The notes beneath the pieces were generated by a model that did no database searches, had not been told where the DNA came from, and was given only the letters and a program-made list of their open reading frames with translations. A stretch of 64,000 nt of DNA, from contig NZ_RJVO01000001.1 in assembly GCF_003730135.1 (NCBI RefSeq), positions 768,001-832,000 on the forward strand, written 5' to 3'. The position numbers and the translations under genes were made by a program. Origin of the DNA: Stagnimonas aquatica. Its GTDB lineage: Bacteria; Pseudomonadota; Gammaproteobacteria; Nevskiales; Nevskiaceae. Within the stretch, counting starts at the first letter, position 1, and each line of letters starts with the position of its first letter. This document shows, piece after piece, positions 17,630 to 27,026 of this stretch.

Positions 17630-17643
17630 CTGACCTGGGTCAA
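17630..17643. promoter_or_regulatory. FNR/ANR-type operator upstream of fnr
   Basis: CTGACCTGGGTCAA reads TTGAC-CCAG-GTCAG on the other strand and carries two FNR-like half-sites. It lies about 54 bases before the fnr start at 17697, a position that suggests autoregulation. Confidence 0.65.
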
Positions 17644-17696
17644 CGCGGATCGCGGCTCGGCGGCCGCAAGCTGGACGCCGAAACCTGGAGCCGACC

Positions 17697-18437
17697 GTGT
17701 CCGCCGTTGCCATTCCCACCCGCCGACGCCGCATCGAACCCCTGCGCTGCACCGGCTGCGAACGGGGTAGCGATTGCCTCGGCGCCGCGCTCGACGAGGG
17801 CAGCGGCGCCGGCCGCATGAGTCGCGGCCATCTGGAACGCGGCGAGCATCTCTACCGCATGGGCGAGCCCAGCGACTCGCTGTACGTGGTCAGCGGCGGC
17901 GCCTTCAAGTCCTACGTGGTGAGCCCGGACGGCGGCGAGCAGGTGCTCGGCTTCGTGCTGCCGGGCGACGTGCTGGGCATCGACTCGCTGAGCCATCCGC
18001 AGTTCCAGAGCAGCGCGGTGGCCATCGCCCCGGCCCGGGTCTGCCGCATGCCGGCCGAGGCGATCCGCCTGCGCCTTGGCGAATCGCCGGACTTTCGCGA
18101 GCGCCTGAGCGCGCGCATGGGCCGCGAGATCCAGCGCCTGCAAAGACTGCTGCACCTGGGCCGCTGCACGGCCGAGCAGCGGGTGGCGGTGTTCCTGCTC
18201 AGCCAGAGCGCGCAGAGCGAGGGCGGCAGTCTGGCCGGCCGGCCGCAGCGCCTGCCGATGTCGCGCCGGGACATCGGCCAGTTCCTCGGCCTGGCCACCG
18301 AAACCGTGTCACGGGTGTTCACCCGTTTGCAGGACAGCGGCGCGCTGCGCGGCCGCCGCACCTCCATCGAGATCCGCAACGTCGAGCGCCTGATGGAGAT
18401 CGCCCGCGTGGGCCTGCCGCTGCGGCGCGGCAGCTGA
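17697..18437 (+). CDS. fnr: FNR family oxygen-sensing transcription regulator
   Basis: The 246-residue protein begins at GTG 17697; this start is needed to include the N-terminal cysteines. It has the oxygen-labile [4Fe-4S] set: C18-x2-C21-x5-C27 (RCTGCERGSDC) and C116 (RVCRMP), the same spacing as E. coli FNR. The cNMP-type barrel spans about 40-125, followed by a dimer helix. The HTH (MSRRDIGQFLGLATETVSRVF) contains the ETVSR recognition helix expected to read TTGA half-sites. It should activate micro-oxic genes such as ccoNOQP and hemN when the cluster is intact. Confidence 0.95.
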   Translation: MSAVAIPTRRRRIEPLRCTGCERGSDCLGAALDEGSGAGRMSRGHLERGEHLYRMGEPSDSLYVVSGGAFKSYVVSPDGGEQVLGFVLPGDVLGIDSLSHPQFQSSAVAIAPARVCRMPAEAIRLRLGESPDFRERLSARMGREIQRLQRLLHLGRCTAEQRVAVFLLSQSAQSEGGSLAGRPQRLPMSRRDIGQFLGLATETVSRVFTRLQDSGALRGRRTSIEIRNVERLMEIARVGLPLRRGS

Positions 18438-18542
18438 GCGGATTGCGGATTGCGGATTGCGGATTGCGGATTGCGGATTGCGGATTGCGGATTGCGGATT
18501 GCGGATTGCGGATTGCGGATTGCGGATTGCGGATTGCGGATT
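18438..18542. repeat. Heptanucleotide tandem array (GCGGATT)15
   Basis: Fifteen perfect copies of GCGGATT begin right after the fnr stop. Downstream, at about 18574-18607, are four or five degenerate inverted copies (AATCCGA, AATCCGC and similar), so the array can fold back on itself. Because 7 is not a multiple of 3, all frames are open and read as RIADCGL-type repeats; this is not a gene. It lies between the convergent fnr and uspE. Confidence 0.95.
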
Positions 18543-18607
18543 GCGGCGAAGCTGCCGCGCCGCTCGCCGCTGTTCAATCCGAAATCCGCAATCCGAGATC
18601 CGCAATA

Positions 18608-18628
18608 GGCCGCGCCTGAGGCGCGGCC
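18608..18628 (-). terminator. Strong hairpin just after the uspE stop
   Basis: GGCCGCGCC-TGA-GGCGCGGCC is a perfect 9-bp stem with a 3-base loop, four bases downstream of the uspE stop. There is no T-run, so it may be a stability or Rho-assisted terminator rather than a classical one. Confidence 0.45.
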
Positions 18629-18631
18629 GGC

Positions 18632-19555
18632 CTACCTGGCCGCCACGGCTTCCGGCTTGACCACGAGCAGGTCGCAGCGCGCCTGGTCGAGGATGCGTTC
18701 GGCGGTGCTGCCGATCAGGGCACGCTCCAGGCCGCCGCGCTGCACGCTGCCCAGCACCAGCAGATCGGCGCGCGGATCGTCGGCGCAGTCGGTCAGCGCC
18801 AGCCAGGGCGGGCCGTAGAGCACCTGCTGACGCTCGGCAGGTACGCCCTGCGCGGCGGCGAAGCGGTGGAAGCGCTCCACCTGACTTTGCCGTAGCTGTT
18901 CGTAGATTTCGGCGGCGATCGCCGTGTACTCCTCGGGTTGGCTGACCGCCAGCGGCGACAGCCCTTCGTAGGCGTAGGCCAGCTCGTGGCCGGCGCCGCA
19001 GGTGCGGGCCAGTTCGGCGGCGAACTGGACGATGCGCTCGTTCAGATGACCCTCGCCGTGCTCGGCCGCCACCGGCTCGACGGCGGCGATCACCCGCCTC
19101 GGCAGCGGCAGCGCCTGCGGGTTGACCAGCATCAGCGGACAGGGGCAGTCGCGCAGCAGGTGCCAGTCGATGGGGGTCAGCAGCACCCGCCGCAGCAGCG
19201 GTTCCAGATGGATGTCCTTCACCACCAGGCTCGGCTGCTGCTGGCGGATCTTGGCGAGCATATGGTCCAGCACCGGCCGCCCCCAGACCACCTCGCCCTC
19301 GGCCTTGACGCCGGTTTCGCGCAGGGCCTGCACCTTGTCCTTGAGCCACTGGTGCGCCTCGGCGAGCTGGGCCTCGCGCGCCAGGCGCGCCACCTCGCTG
19401 CTCAGGTGCGCCACCGTGTCCAGCAGCGGCTGCTGCTCGAACAGGCAGAGGTGCAACTCGCCGCCACCGGCCCGGATCAGCGCGGCGGCACGATTGAGCG
19501 CCGGCGAATGCGGCTCGCTGCGCCGGGCGATCAGGAAGACCTTGCGATGGGACAT
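18632..19555 (-). CDS. uspE: Tandem-domain universal stress protein (UspE-like)
   Basis: The 307-residue protein has two Usp domains. The first begins MSHRKVFLIARRS and the second near residue 154 (RRVIAAVEPV). The second domain keeps a G-2x-G-9x-G(S/T)-like nucleotide loop, LVLGSVQRGGLERALIGSTAERIL, while the first is more degenerate. Size and two-domain layout match E. coli UspE, which also lies beside fnr. An FNR box about 60 bases upstream supports induction on oxygen limitation. It is convergent with fnr. Confidence 0.88.
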   Translation of the reverse strand: MSHRKVFLIARRSEPHSPALNRAAALIRAGGGELHLCLFEQQPLLDTVAHLSSEVARLAREAQLAEAHQWLKDKVQALRETGVKAEGEVVWGRPVLDHMLAKIRQQQPSLVVKDIHLEPLLRRVLLTPIDWHLLRDCPCPLMLVNPQALPLPRRVIAAVEPVAAEHGEGHLNERIVQFAAELARTCGAGHELAYAYEGLSPLAVSQPEEYTAIAAEIYEQLRQSQVERFHRFAAAQGVPAERQQVLYGPPWLALTDCADDPRADLLVLGSVQRGGLERALIGSTAERILDQARCDLLVVKPEAVAAR

Positions 19556-19614
19556 GGGTGGCTGCGCTCCGAAAAACAGTGTGGAAGCATCCGCCTGGGG
19601 CAGGCCGCTGCGCG

Positions 19615-19628
19615 TTGACCCAGGTCAA
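19615..19628. promoter_or_regulatory. FNR/ANR-type operator upstream of uspE
   Basis: TTGACCCAGGTCAA consists of two FNR half-sites (TTGAC, GTCAA) in perfect symmetry with a four-base spacer, about 60 bases upstream of the uspE start and in the short gap after the hemN stop. Confidence 0.85.
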
Positions 19629-19660
19629 TGGCGCATCGGAATCGCCAGCGCCGGTGGCGT

Positions 19661-21079
19661 TCAGATCAGCCGCGAGTAGCGCGGCGTGGCCGGCCGGCTT
19701 TCCTGGTTCGCGGCCGCCACGGCCACGCGCGGTGGCGGCAGATGGGCGTCGAAAGGCATCGCCACCGCCCGCAGCAGGAAACGCCCCCGGGCGGTCACCT
19801 GCAACCCGCGCGCACCCAGCTCCACCAGACCATCGGCGGCCAGGGGCTCCAGCGCTTTCAGTGCCTCGGCGAAATAGCCGCCGAAGTCGATGTGGTACTC
19901 GTTCTCCAGCGCCGCGTAATCCACCCGGCCACGGCACATCAGGTCTTCGATCAGGCGCCGGCGCAGGCGGTCGTCGGCACTCAGTTGCAGGCCGCGCTGC
20001 AACGGCAGATGGCCGGTGTCGAGCGCGGCGTAGTAGGCGTCGAGGGTCTTGGCGTTCTGGCAATAGCTGTCGCCGATGCGGCTGATGGCGCTCAAGCCCA
20101 AGCCGATCAGATCGGCGCCGCCGCGCGTGGAATAGCCCTGGAAATTGCGTTGCAGGCTGCCGTCCTCGAGGGCGCGCGCGAGTTCGTCGTCGGGCCGCGC
20201 GAAGTGATCCATGCCGACGTAGACATAGCCCGCCGCCTGCAGCTTTGCCACCGTGAGCTGGAGCAGGCCCAGCTTCTGCTGCGGGCTGGGCAGGTCGGCG
20301 ACGTTGATCTGGCCCTGCGCCTTGAACAGCTGCGGCATGTGCGCGTAGCTGTAGGCGGAGATGCGGTCGGGCGCCAGGTCGATGACCTGCTCGAGGGTGC
20401 GGCCGAAACCTTCCAGCGTCTGCTTCGGCAGGCCGTAGATCAGATCCACCGACACCGAGTTGTAGCCGTGCCGGCGCGCATCGCGCACCACCTGCTCGGT
20501 CTGCTCATAGCTCTGCAAGCGGTTGACCGCCTCCTGCACGGCGGGATCAAAGTCCTGCACGCCGATGCTGATGCGGTTGAAGCCGAGCGCGGCGAGGCCG
20601 GCAACGCTATCCGGCAGCAGCGCGCGTGGATCAACCTCGATGGAAAACTCGCGCTGCGCGCCGCGACTGAGGCCGAAGCCGCGATCCAGGGCCTGCATCA
20701 CCTGCTCCATCTGCGCGAGACTGAAGAAGCTGGGCGTGCCGCCGCCGAAGTGCAGCTGCGACACCGGGCCACGGCCGGCGAACAGCGCCGCCTGCATCTC
20801 GATCTCGCGCTCCAGACGCTCGATGTAGCCGGCGGCGATGCTGCGCGAGCGGCTGATGATGCGGTTGCAGCCGCAGTAGAAGCAGGGGCTGGCGCAGAAC
20901 GGCACGTGCACATACAGCGAGATCGGCACGCCGCTGTCGCGGCTGTACTGCACGGCACTCAGATAATCGCTGGCGCTGTAGCTGTCGCTGAACTGCGCGG
21001 CGGTCGGGTAGGAGGTGTAGCGCGGCCCCGCGCGGTCGTAGCGCTCGATCAGGGCGGGGTCGAATAGGGCGAGATCCAT
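19661..21079 (-). CDS. hemN: Oxygen-independent coproporphyrinogen III oxidase
   Basis: This radical-SAM enzyme decarboxylates coproporphyrinogen III to protoporphyrinogen IX without O2 in haem synthesis. It has 472 residues from ATG 21079. The N-terminal RYDRAGPRYTSYPTAAQF is typical of true HemN. The cluster motif is CASPCFYCGCN (CxxxCxxC plus the extra HemN Cys), with GGGTPSFF for SAM binding and DLIYGLPKQT later. The C-terminal HemN domain is present, so it is not the HemW paralogue. An FNR box lies 54 bases upstream. Confidence 0.95.
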   Translation of the reverse strand: MDLALFDPALIERYDRAGPRYTSYPTAAQFSDSYSASDYLSAVQYSRDSGVPISLYVHVPFCASPCFYCGCNRIISRSRSIAAGYIERLEREIEMQAALFAGRGPVSQLHFGGGTPSFFSLAQMEQVMQALDRGFGLSRGAQREFSIEVDPRALLPDSVAGLAALGFNRISIGVQDFDPAVQEAVNRLQSYEQTEQVVRDARRHGYNSVSVDLIYGLPKQTLEGFGRTLEQVIDLAPDRISAYSYAHMPQLFKAQGQINVADLPSPQQKLGLLQLTVAKLQAAGYVYVGMDHFARPDDELARALEDGSLQRNFQGYSTRGGADLIGLGLSAISRIGDSYCQNAKTLDAYYAALDTGHLPLQRGLQLSADDRLRRRLIEDLMCRGRVDYAALENEYHIDFGGYFAEALKALEPLAADGLVELGARGLQVTARGRFLLRAVAMPFDAHLPPPRVAVAAANQESRPATPRYSRLI

Positions 21080-21132
21080 GAAGGTGCTCCTGCGGATGCC
21101 AGCCACCTTAGGGTCGCGGCCACTCCGCCGCG

Positions 21133-21146
21133 TTGACCGGCGTCAA
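21133..21146. promoter_or_regulatory. FNR/ANR-type operator upstream of hemN
   Basis: TTGACCGGCGTCAA is a perfect FNR-type inverted repeat 54 bases before the hemN start (21079, minus). The divergent sensor kinase starts about 207 bases away on the other side and might also be affected. Confidence 0.85.
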
Positions 21147-21352
21147 TGGCCCTCCGCCGTCGGCGACAGCTCATCGGCCACCCATCCGCCCGCCTCTACC
21201 TTGCGGCCGGCGAGCGGGTCTGCGGATCGCAGGCCCGGCAAGCTTCCCCAGGCGGCCGGCTCGGGTCGGGTTGGCCCGACCGCGCTCACCGCAGCCACGG
21301 CGGAAGCCTGCCGTGGAACCCCAGAAGAAGAAGAAGAAGGAGGAAGCAAGCC

Positions 21353-22588
21353 GTGCCGATGGCCATCAACTTCCCCAGCGCCGGCCCCTCCGACCAGCAC
21401 GACGAGCGCTTCCGTCTGGTGGTGGAGGCCTCGCCCAATGCCATCCTGATGGTCAACGCCGAAGGCATCATCACCCTGGTCAACCGCCAGACCGAGCAGT
21501 TGTTCGGTTACGCCCGCGAGGCGCTGCTCGGGCAGCCGGTGGACGTGCTGGTGCCGCTGCGCATCCGCGAGCACCACCCCCGCCTGCGGGAAAGCTATTT
21601 CACCCGGCCCAGCCACCGGCCGATGGGCGCCGGCCGCGACCTGTTCGGCCTCACCAGCGCCGGCCGCGAGGTGCCGATCGAGATCGGCCTCAGCCCGATC
21701 CGCACCGAGGAGGGCGTCTTCGTGCTCGCCTCGATCATCGACATCACCGAGCGCAAGCGCGGCGAACAGGCGCTGCGCGACCTCAATCATTCCCTGGAAA
21801 CGCAGGTGCAGGAAACGCAGCGGGCGCTGGCCCAGCTCAAGGTGGCGCAGGGCCAGTTGGTGCAGGCCGAGAAGATGGCCTCGCTGGGCAGCCTGGTGGC
21901 CGGCGTCGCCCACGAGATCAACACCCCGGTCGGCGTCGGCGTGACCGCCGCCTCGCACTTGCAGGGCGAGGTTCGCGCCATGCGCCTCGCCGCCCGGGAC
22001 AACAAGCTGACCAAGGCGCAGTTCGAGAAGCTGCTGCTGTCCTTCGAGCAGGCCAGCGACATCATCCTGATCAACCTGCGGCGCGCCGCCGACCTGATCA
22101 AGAGCTTCAAGCTGGTGGCGGTGGATCAGTCCAGCGACGAGCAGCGGCGGATCAACCTCAAGGCTTACATCGAGGAGGTGCTGCTGAGCCTGCGCCCCAA
22201 GCTCAAGGCCAGCCGGCACCGCATCGAGCTGGACTGCCCGGACGACATCGAGATCCTCACCACGCCGGGCGCGCTGTCGCAGATCCTCACCAACCTGGTG
22301 GTCAACTCGGTCACCCACGCCTTCGAGCCGGACAGCGCCGGGCGGATGACCATCCGGGTGAGCCGCCAGGGCGAGCGCGTGGAGCTGTGCTTCAGCGACG
22401 ACGGCAAGGGCATCTCCGCCGAGAACCTGCCGCGCATCTTCGACCCGTTCTTCACCACCCGCCGTGGCCAGGGCGGCACCGGCCTGGGCCTCAACATCGT
22501 CTTCAACCTGGTGCACCAGACCCTGGGGGGCAGCGTCGAGGTCGCCAGCACCCCGGGCCAGGGCACCCGCTTCACTCTCCGTTTCTGA
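21353..22588 (+). CDS. PAS-domain sensor histidine kinase
   Basis: The 411-residue protein starts at GTG 21353, eight bases after a strong AAGGAGGA site; ATG 21359, two codons on, is the alternative. It has no membrane span. The PAS domain (about 15-135: FRLVVEASPNAILMVNAEG, then IIDITERKRGEQAL) leads through a coiled coil to the dimerisation/phosphorylation helix with His in GVAHEINTPVG. The ATPase domain has the N box (LTNLVVNSVTHAF), G1 (DDGKGI) and G2 (GTGLGLNIV). It would phosphorylate the HD-GYP regulator encoded 16 bases downstream. The signal is unknown; a PAS cofactor for redox or O2 is possible in this FNR setting. Confidence 0.9.
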   Translation: MPMAINFPSAGPSDQHDERFRLVVEASPNAILMVNAEGIITLVNRQTEQLFGYAREALLGQPVDVLVPLRIREHHPRLRESYFTRPSHRPMGAGRDLFGLTSAGREVPIEIGLSPIRTEEGVFVLASIIDITERKRGEQALRDLNHSLETQVQETQRALAQLKVAQGQLVQAEKMASLGSLVAGVAHEINTPVGVGVTAASHLQGEVRAMRLAARDNKLTKAQFEKLLLSFEQASDIILINLRRAADLIKSFKLVAVDQSSDEQRRINLKAYIEEVLLSLRPKLKASRHRIELDCPDDIEILTTPGALSQILTNLVVNSVTHAFEPDSAGRMTIRVSRQGERVELCFSDDGKGISAENLPRIFDPFFTTRRGQGGTGLGLNIVFNLVHQTLGGSVEVASTPGQGTRFTLRF

Positions 22589-22604
22589 ACAGGACCTCGC
22601 GATC

Positions 22605-24161
22605 ATGGAACAGGCCGACAACGAACTGATGAGCTTCGCCGCCAGCGAGCTCCAAACCAGTGGTACCGGGCCGGAGCCCTGGAAGATTCTGGTGGTGGAC
22701 GACGAGGAGGAGGTGCACAAGGTCACCCGCCTAGCGCTGGAGTCGTTCACCGTCCTCGGCCGGCCGCTGCAGATCCACGACGCCTACACCGGCCGCGAGT
22801 CGGTGGAGATCATGGCGCGCGAGGCCGACATCGCGCTGGTGCTGATGGACGTGGTGATGGAAACCGAGCACGCCGGCCTCGACGCGGTGCAGGAGATCCG
22901 CCACCGGCTCGGCAATCGCTTCGTACGCATCGTGCTGCGCACCGGCCAGCCCGGCCAGGCGCCGGAGCTGGAGGTGGTGCGCAAGTTCGACATCAACGAC
23001 TACAAGGAAAAGACCGAGCTCACCACCACCAAGCTCTACACCGTGCTGCAGACCGGCCTGAGCCTGTACCGCGAGCTGGTGGCGATGGACCGCAACCGCC
23101 TGGGCCTGGAGCAGGTGATCGAGGCCTCCGCCTCGATCTTCAAGACCCATTCCCTGGTGCAGTTCCAGCGCGGCGTGCTGGAGCAGATCACCGCCCTGCT
23201 GTACGCCCGGCGCGACGCCGTGCTGATCGGCGCCAATGGCTTCGCCGCCGACCTGAACTGCGGGCAGTTGCATGTCGCCGCCGGCACCGGCGCCTACCAG
23301 GCCAGCGAGGGCGCGCTGGCGGAGGACGTGCTCGACGCCGAGGCGATGGCGCATGTGCAACGGGCGGTCAGCTCCCATTCCTTCGAGATCGGCGAGCGCC
23401 AGTTCGCCGCCTATTTCTCCACCCGCCTGCACACCGAGCATGTGGTCTACCTGAGCAGCGACAGCAACTTCTCGCCGGCCGACGCCCGGCTGATCGAGCT
23501 GTTCTGCCGCAATGTCTCCATCGCCTACGAGAACCTGACGCTCAACCAGGACCTACTCGAATCCCAGCGCCGGCTCATCATCCTGCTCAGCACCGGCATC
23601 GAGGAGCGCTCCAAGCTGCTGCGCAACCATGTGCGCCGGGTTTCGGAATACTCCAAGCTGCTGGGCCGGCTGCTCGGGCTATCGGACGAGGAAGTCGAGG
23701 CACTGGGCGTGGCCGCCGCCATGCACGATCTCGGCAAGATCGGCATCCCCGACGCCATCCTCGACAAGCCCGGCAAGCTGGATGCCGCCGAGCGGGCCAT
23801 CATGGAAACCCATGTGCTGCGCGGCCAGCGGATGCTGGAAGGCCAGAAGGGCCATCTGCTGAAAGCCGCCGAGCTGGTGGTGGGCGGCCATCACGAGCGC
23901 TGGGACGGCGGCGGCTATCCGCGCGGTCTCGGCGGCACCGAGACCCATCTGTTCGCCCGCATCACCGGACTCGCCGATGTCTTCGACGCCCTGAGCTCAC
24001 GCCGCGTCTACAAGGAGCCCTGGTCCTGGGAGGACATCGCCGACTACCTGCGCGGCGAGCGGGGCCGGCAGTTCGAGCCCCGGCTGGTGGACCTGTTCCT
24101 GGACCACTACCAGGACTTCCTGGCCATCCACCGGAGCCTGCCCGGCGACGAGCGCGAATAG
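22605..24161 (+). CDS. Response regulator with DUF3369 and HD-GYP phosphodiesterase domains
   Basis: The 518-residue protein from ATG 22605 has three parts. A receiver domain ([17 protein letters not shown], phosphoacceptor in LVLMDVVME, Lys in [12 protein letters not shown]) is followed by a GAF-like DUF3369 region (about 180-320). The C-terminal HD-GYP domain contains [25 protein letters not shown] and [14 protein letters not shown]. The metal residues and GYP triad are intact, so it should degrade c-di-GMP. It follows the histidine kinase and almost certainly is its partner. With the upstream GGDEF protein the region carries both synthesis and breakdown of c-di-GMP. Confidence 0.93.
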   Translation: MEQADNELMSFAASELQTSGTGPEPWKILVVDDEEEVHKVTRLALESFTVLGRPLQIHDAYTGRESVEIMAREADIALVLMDVVMETEHAGLDAVQEIRHRLGNRFVRIVLRTGQPGQAPELEVVRKFDINDYKEKTELTTTKLYTVLQTGLSLYRELVAMDRNRLGLEQVIEASASIFKTHSLVQFQRGVLEQITALLYARRDAVLIGANGFAADLNCGQLHVAAGTGAYQASEGALAEDVLDAEAMAHVQRAVSSHSFEIGERQFAAYFSTRLHTEHVVYLSSDSNFSPADARLIELFCRNVSIAYENLTLNQDLLESQRRLIILLSTGIEERSKLLRNHVRRVSEYSKLLGRLLGLSDEEVEALGVAAAMHDLGKIGIPDAILDKPGKLDAAERAIMETHVLRGQRMLEGQKGHLLKAAELVVGGHHERWDGGGYPRGLGGTETHLFARITGLADVFDALSSRRVYKEPWSWEDIADYLRGERGRQFEPRLVDLFLDHYQDFLAIHRSLPGDERE

Positions 24162-24166
24162 GGCGC

Positions 24167-24928
24167 TCAGCGCTTCAGGCGGTAACCGGTCTTGAAGATC
24201 CACCAGACCGCGACCAGGCAGATCAGCATGAACAGCGCGGTCATGGCGACGCTGATGCCGACCGCGACATCGGCGACCCCGTAGAAGCTCCAGCGGAAGC
24301 CGCTGACCAGATACACCACCGGGTTGAACAGGGCGATCTTCTGCCACAGCGGCGGCAGCATGCTGATCGAGTAGAAGCTGCCGCCGAGGAAGGTCAGCGG
24401 CGTGACGATCATCAGCGGCACGATCTGCAGCTTCTCAAAGCTGTCGGCCCAGATGCCGAGGATGAAGCCGAACAGGCTGAAGCTGAACGCGGTGAGCAGC
24501 AGGAAGGCCAGCATCCAGAACGGGTGGGCGATGTGGTAGGGCACGAACAGCCGCGCGGTGGCGAGGATCAGCAGACCCAGCATCACCGACTTGGTGGTGG
24601 CGGCGCCGACGTAGCCGAGAATCACCTCCGCCGAGGACACCGGCGCCGACAGCAGCTCGTAGATGGTGCCCGACCACTTCGGCATGTAGATGCCGAAGGA
24701 GGCGTTGGAGATGCTCTCGGTGAGCAGCGAGAGCATCACCAGGCCGGGGATGATGAAGGCGCCGTAATGGATGCCATCGACCTCGCCCATGCGCGAGCCG
24801 ATGGCGGCGCCGAACACCACGAAGTACAGCGAGGTGGAGAGCACCGGCGAGGCGATGCTCTGCATCAGGGTGCGGAAGGTGCGGGCCATCTCGAAGCGGT
24901 AGATGGCGCGGATCGCGTGGAAGTTCAT
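24167..24928 (-). CDS. ABC-2 type transporter permease (YadH/NodJ-like)
   Basis: The 253-residue membrane protein has about six spans and is typical of the ABC-2 family ([35 protein letters not shown], then the terminal [18 protein letters not shown] motif). It pairs with the ATPase whose stop overlaps its ATG in an ATGA junction. This pair is widespread as YadG/YadH or a NodIJ-like exporter; the substrate is unknown. It ends five bases from the convergent HD-GYP gene. Confidence 0.9.
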   Translation of the reverse strand: MNFHAIRAIYRFEMARTFRTLMQSIASPVLSTSLYFVVFGAAIGSRMGEVDGIHYGAFIIPGLVMLSLLTESISNASFGIYMPKWSGTIYELLSAPVSSAEVILGYVGAATTKSVMLGLLILATARLFVPYHIAHPFWMLAFLLLTAFSFSLFGFILGIWADSFEKLQIVPLMIVTPLTFLGGSFYSISMLPPLWQKIALFNPVVYLVSGFRWSFYGVADVAVGISVAMTALFMLICLVAVWWIFKTGYRLKR

Positions 24929-25890
24929 GGGCGGCCCTGGACCAGGCTGACGAAGATGTCTTCCAGCGAGCTCTGGCTGGATTGCAGCTCGCGGAAGTCG
25001 ATGCCCTGCGCCGCCAGGCGGCGCAGCAGCTCGGCGATGCCGGTGTCGTCCTGCTGGTCGTCGTAGGTGTAGATCAGCGTCTGGCCCTCGCCGGCCAGCT
25101 CCAGCGCGTAGCCGGCCAGGGTGTCGGGGATGGCGGCGAGCGGCGTCTTCAGTTGCAGGCGCAGCTGCTTCTTGCCGAGCTTGCGCATCAGCGCCGCCTT
25201 CTCCTCGACCAGGATCAGCTCGCCCTGGCGGATGATGCCGACGCGGTCGGCCATCTCCTCGGCTTCCTCGATGTAATGGGTGGTGAGGATGATGGTCACG
25301 CCGCTGTCGCGCAGGCGCCGCACCAGTTGCCACATGTCGCGGCGCAGCTCGACATCGACCCCGGCCGAGGGTTCGTCGAGGAACAGGATCTTCGGCTCGT
25401 GCGAGAGCGCCTTGGCGATCATCACCCGCCGCTTCATGCCGCCGGAGAGCGTCATGATCCGGGCGTCCTTCTTGTCCCAGAGCGAAAGCTCGCGTAGCAG
25501 CTTCTCGATCAGCGACGGATCGCGTGGCTTGCCGAACAGGCCACGGCTGAAGTTGACCGTCGCCCACACGCTCTCGAAGGCGTCGGTGTGCAGCTCCTGC
25601 GGCACCAGGCCGATCTTCTCGCGCACCAGACGGTATTCGCGCTGGATGTCGTGGCCGTCGGCAATCACCTGGCCGGCGCTGGCCTTCACCAGTCCGCAGA
25701 TGACACCGATCAGGGTGGTCTTGCCGGCGCCGTTCGGGCCGAGCAGGGCGAAGATCTCGCCGCGCTGGATGTCGAGCTTGACGTTCTTGAGGGCGGTGAA
25801 GCCGGAGGCGTAGGTCTTGGAGAGATTCCGGACCGAGATGATGGGGGGCTGCGACACGCGACGCCTGCCTGAGGAGGGGAATATGCTCAT
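24925..25890 (-). CDS. ABC-2 type transporter ATPase (YadG/NodI-like)
   Basis: The 321-residue ATPase carries Walker A ([12 protein letters not shown]), the Q-loop ([10 protein letters not shown]), the signature ([15 protein letters not shown]), Walker B ([12 protein letters not shown]) and the H-loop ([12 protein letters not shown]). A C-terminal regulatory domain follows from about residue 235. It forms the energy module for the overlapping permease. The MKRRV form of the signature is usual in ABC-2 drug or polysaccharide exporters. Confidence 0.92.
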   Translation of the reverse strand: MSIFPSSGRRRVSQPPIISVRNLSKTYASGFTALKNVKLDIQRGEIFALLGPNGAGKTTLIGVICGLVKASAGQVIADGHDIQREYRLVREKIGLVPQELHTDAFESVWATVNFSRGLFGKPRDPSLIEKLLRELSLWDKKDARIMTLSGGMKRRVMIAKALSHEPKILFLDEPSAGVDVELRRDMWQLVRRLRDSGVTIILTTHYIEEAEEMADRVGIIRQGELILVEEKAALMRKLGKKQLRLQLKTPLAAIPDTLAGYALELAGEGQTLIYTYDDQQDDTGIAELLRRLAAQGIDFRELQSSQSSLEDIFVSLVQGRP

Positions 25891-25943
25891 TCTAGAGCGG
25901 CGCTCGCTAGGCTAGGGTGTGTCGGCAATTGGAGAATCGCCCC

Positions 25944-26915
25944 ATGAGGAAATGGCTTGCGCGCCTGCTGCCGGCGCTGGGTCTGCTGCTGGCTGCCGGA
26001 CTGGCGGTGCTGTACAGCTACCGCCCCGGCATGGCCGAGTACCAACGCCACCGGGTCGCCGCCGCGCCGATCCCCGCTGGCGCGCTCACCGCCACCTGGC
26101 TGGGCGTCACCGCCGTGCTGCTGCGCGACGGCGAGCACGCGCTGCTGGTGGACCCGTTCTTCTCGCGGCCGGAGGGCCTGCTGCCGCTGGCGCTCAACCG
26201 CCGCATCGCCCCCGACGAGGCGCGCATCCGCGCCTGGCTGACCCGCCTGGGGGTGAGCAAGCTGGACGCGGTGCTGGTCTCGCATTCGCACTACGACCAC
26301 GCGATGGACGCCGGCCTGGTGGCCAGGCTCACCGGCGCCCAGTTGCTCGGCTCCGCCAGCACCGCCAACCTCGGTCGTGGCGCTGGTCTGCCGGAGGCGC
26401 AGCTGACGGTGATCGCGCCCGGACAGAACTACCGCTTTGGCGACTTCGAGCTGCACTTCGTCGAGAGCCGCCACGCTGGCGCCACCGGCGGCGCGCCCAC
26501 CGGCGAGATCGACGCGCCGCTGACGCCGCCCGCCCACTACCTGGACTACAAGCTGGGCGGCACCTACTCGATCCTGGTCGCGCACCCGCAGGGTCGGGTG
26601 CTGCTGCACGGCAGCGCCGGCACGCTACCGGGCGCGCTGCGTGGCGAGCGCGCCGATCTGGTGTTTCTCGGCGTGGCGCTGATCGACGATCTCGATGCCT
26701 ATCTGGCCGACGTGGTCGATGCGGTCGGCGCCAAGCGCATCGTGCCCAGTCACTGGGACGATTTCAGCCGACCGCTGGAGGAGCCGCTGCGGCCGTTCCC
26801 GGTCGTGGTGAGACTGGACCGCTTCTTCGCCGCGATGCGGGAGGGGCACCCCGATCTGCGAGTGGAGACCTACGGCCTGGCCGAACCGGTCGCTCTGTTC
26901 GCGCCGCCCCCCTGA
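25944..26915 (+). CDS. Membrane-anchored metallo-beta-lactamase-fold hydrolase
   Basis: From ATG 25944 the protein has 323 residues: an N-terminal hydrophobic segment (about 5-24) and a periplasmic hydrolase domain. The zinc-binding motif is SHSHYDHAMD (HxHxDH). Later ligands are plausibly ESRHAGATG and the C-terminal VPSHWDDFSRP, and LLHGSAGTLPG fits a further ligand region. It resembles the UlaG/NAPE-PLD-like branch. Substrate is unknown. It is transcribed alone, divergent from the ABC pair. Confidence 0.82.
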   Translation: MRKWLARLLPALGLLLAAGLAVLYSYRPGMAEYQRHRVAAAPIPAGALTATWLGVTAVLLRDGEHALLVDPFFSRPEGLLPLALNRRIAPDEARIRAWLTRLGVSKLDAVLVSHSHYDHAMDAGLVARLTGAQLLGSASTANLGRGAGLPEAQLTVIAPGQNYRFGDFELHFVESRHAGATGGAPTGEIDAPLTPPAHYLDYKLGGTYSILVAHPQGRVLLHGSAGTLPGALRGERADLVFLGVALIDDLDAYLADVVDAVGAKRIVPSHWDDFSRPLEEPLRPFPVVVRLDRFFAAMREGHPDLRVETYGLAEPVALFAPPP

Positions 26916-26942
26916 GCCGCGCCACTGGCGACCGCAGGCAAC

Positions 26943-26973
26943 AAAAAAAGCCGAGCAGCGCGAGCTGCTCGGC
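26943..26973 (-). terminator. Rho-independent terminator for the H1-like gene
   Basis: On the minus strand, GCCGAGCAGC, a four-base loop and GCTGCTCGGC form a perfect 10-bp stem followed by seven T. It lies about 50 bases downstream of the H1-like stop and terminates that transcript. Confidence 0.88.
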
Positions 26974-27026
26974 CTCGAGGCAACAACCGTGGTCGGGCGG
27001 CGCGGTGCGCGCCGCCAGGACCGGTC

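Noticed and set aside
18309-20063. Long open minus-strand frame (584 codons) across uspE and the heptamer array
   Set aside because: It is out of frame with the recognisable Usp domains, overlaps fnr, hemN and the repeat, and has arginine/proline-rich shadow composition.
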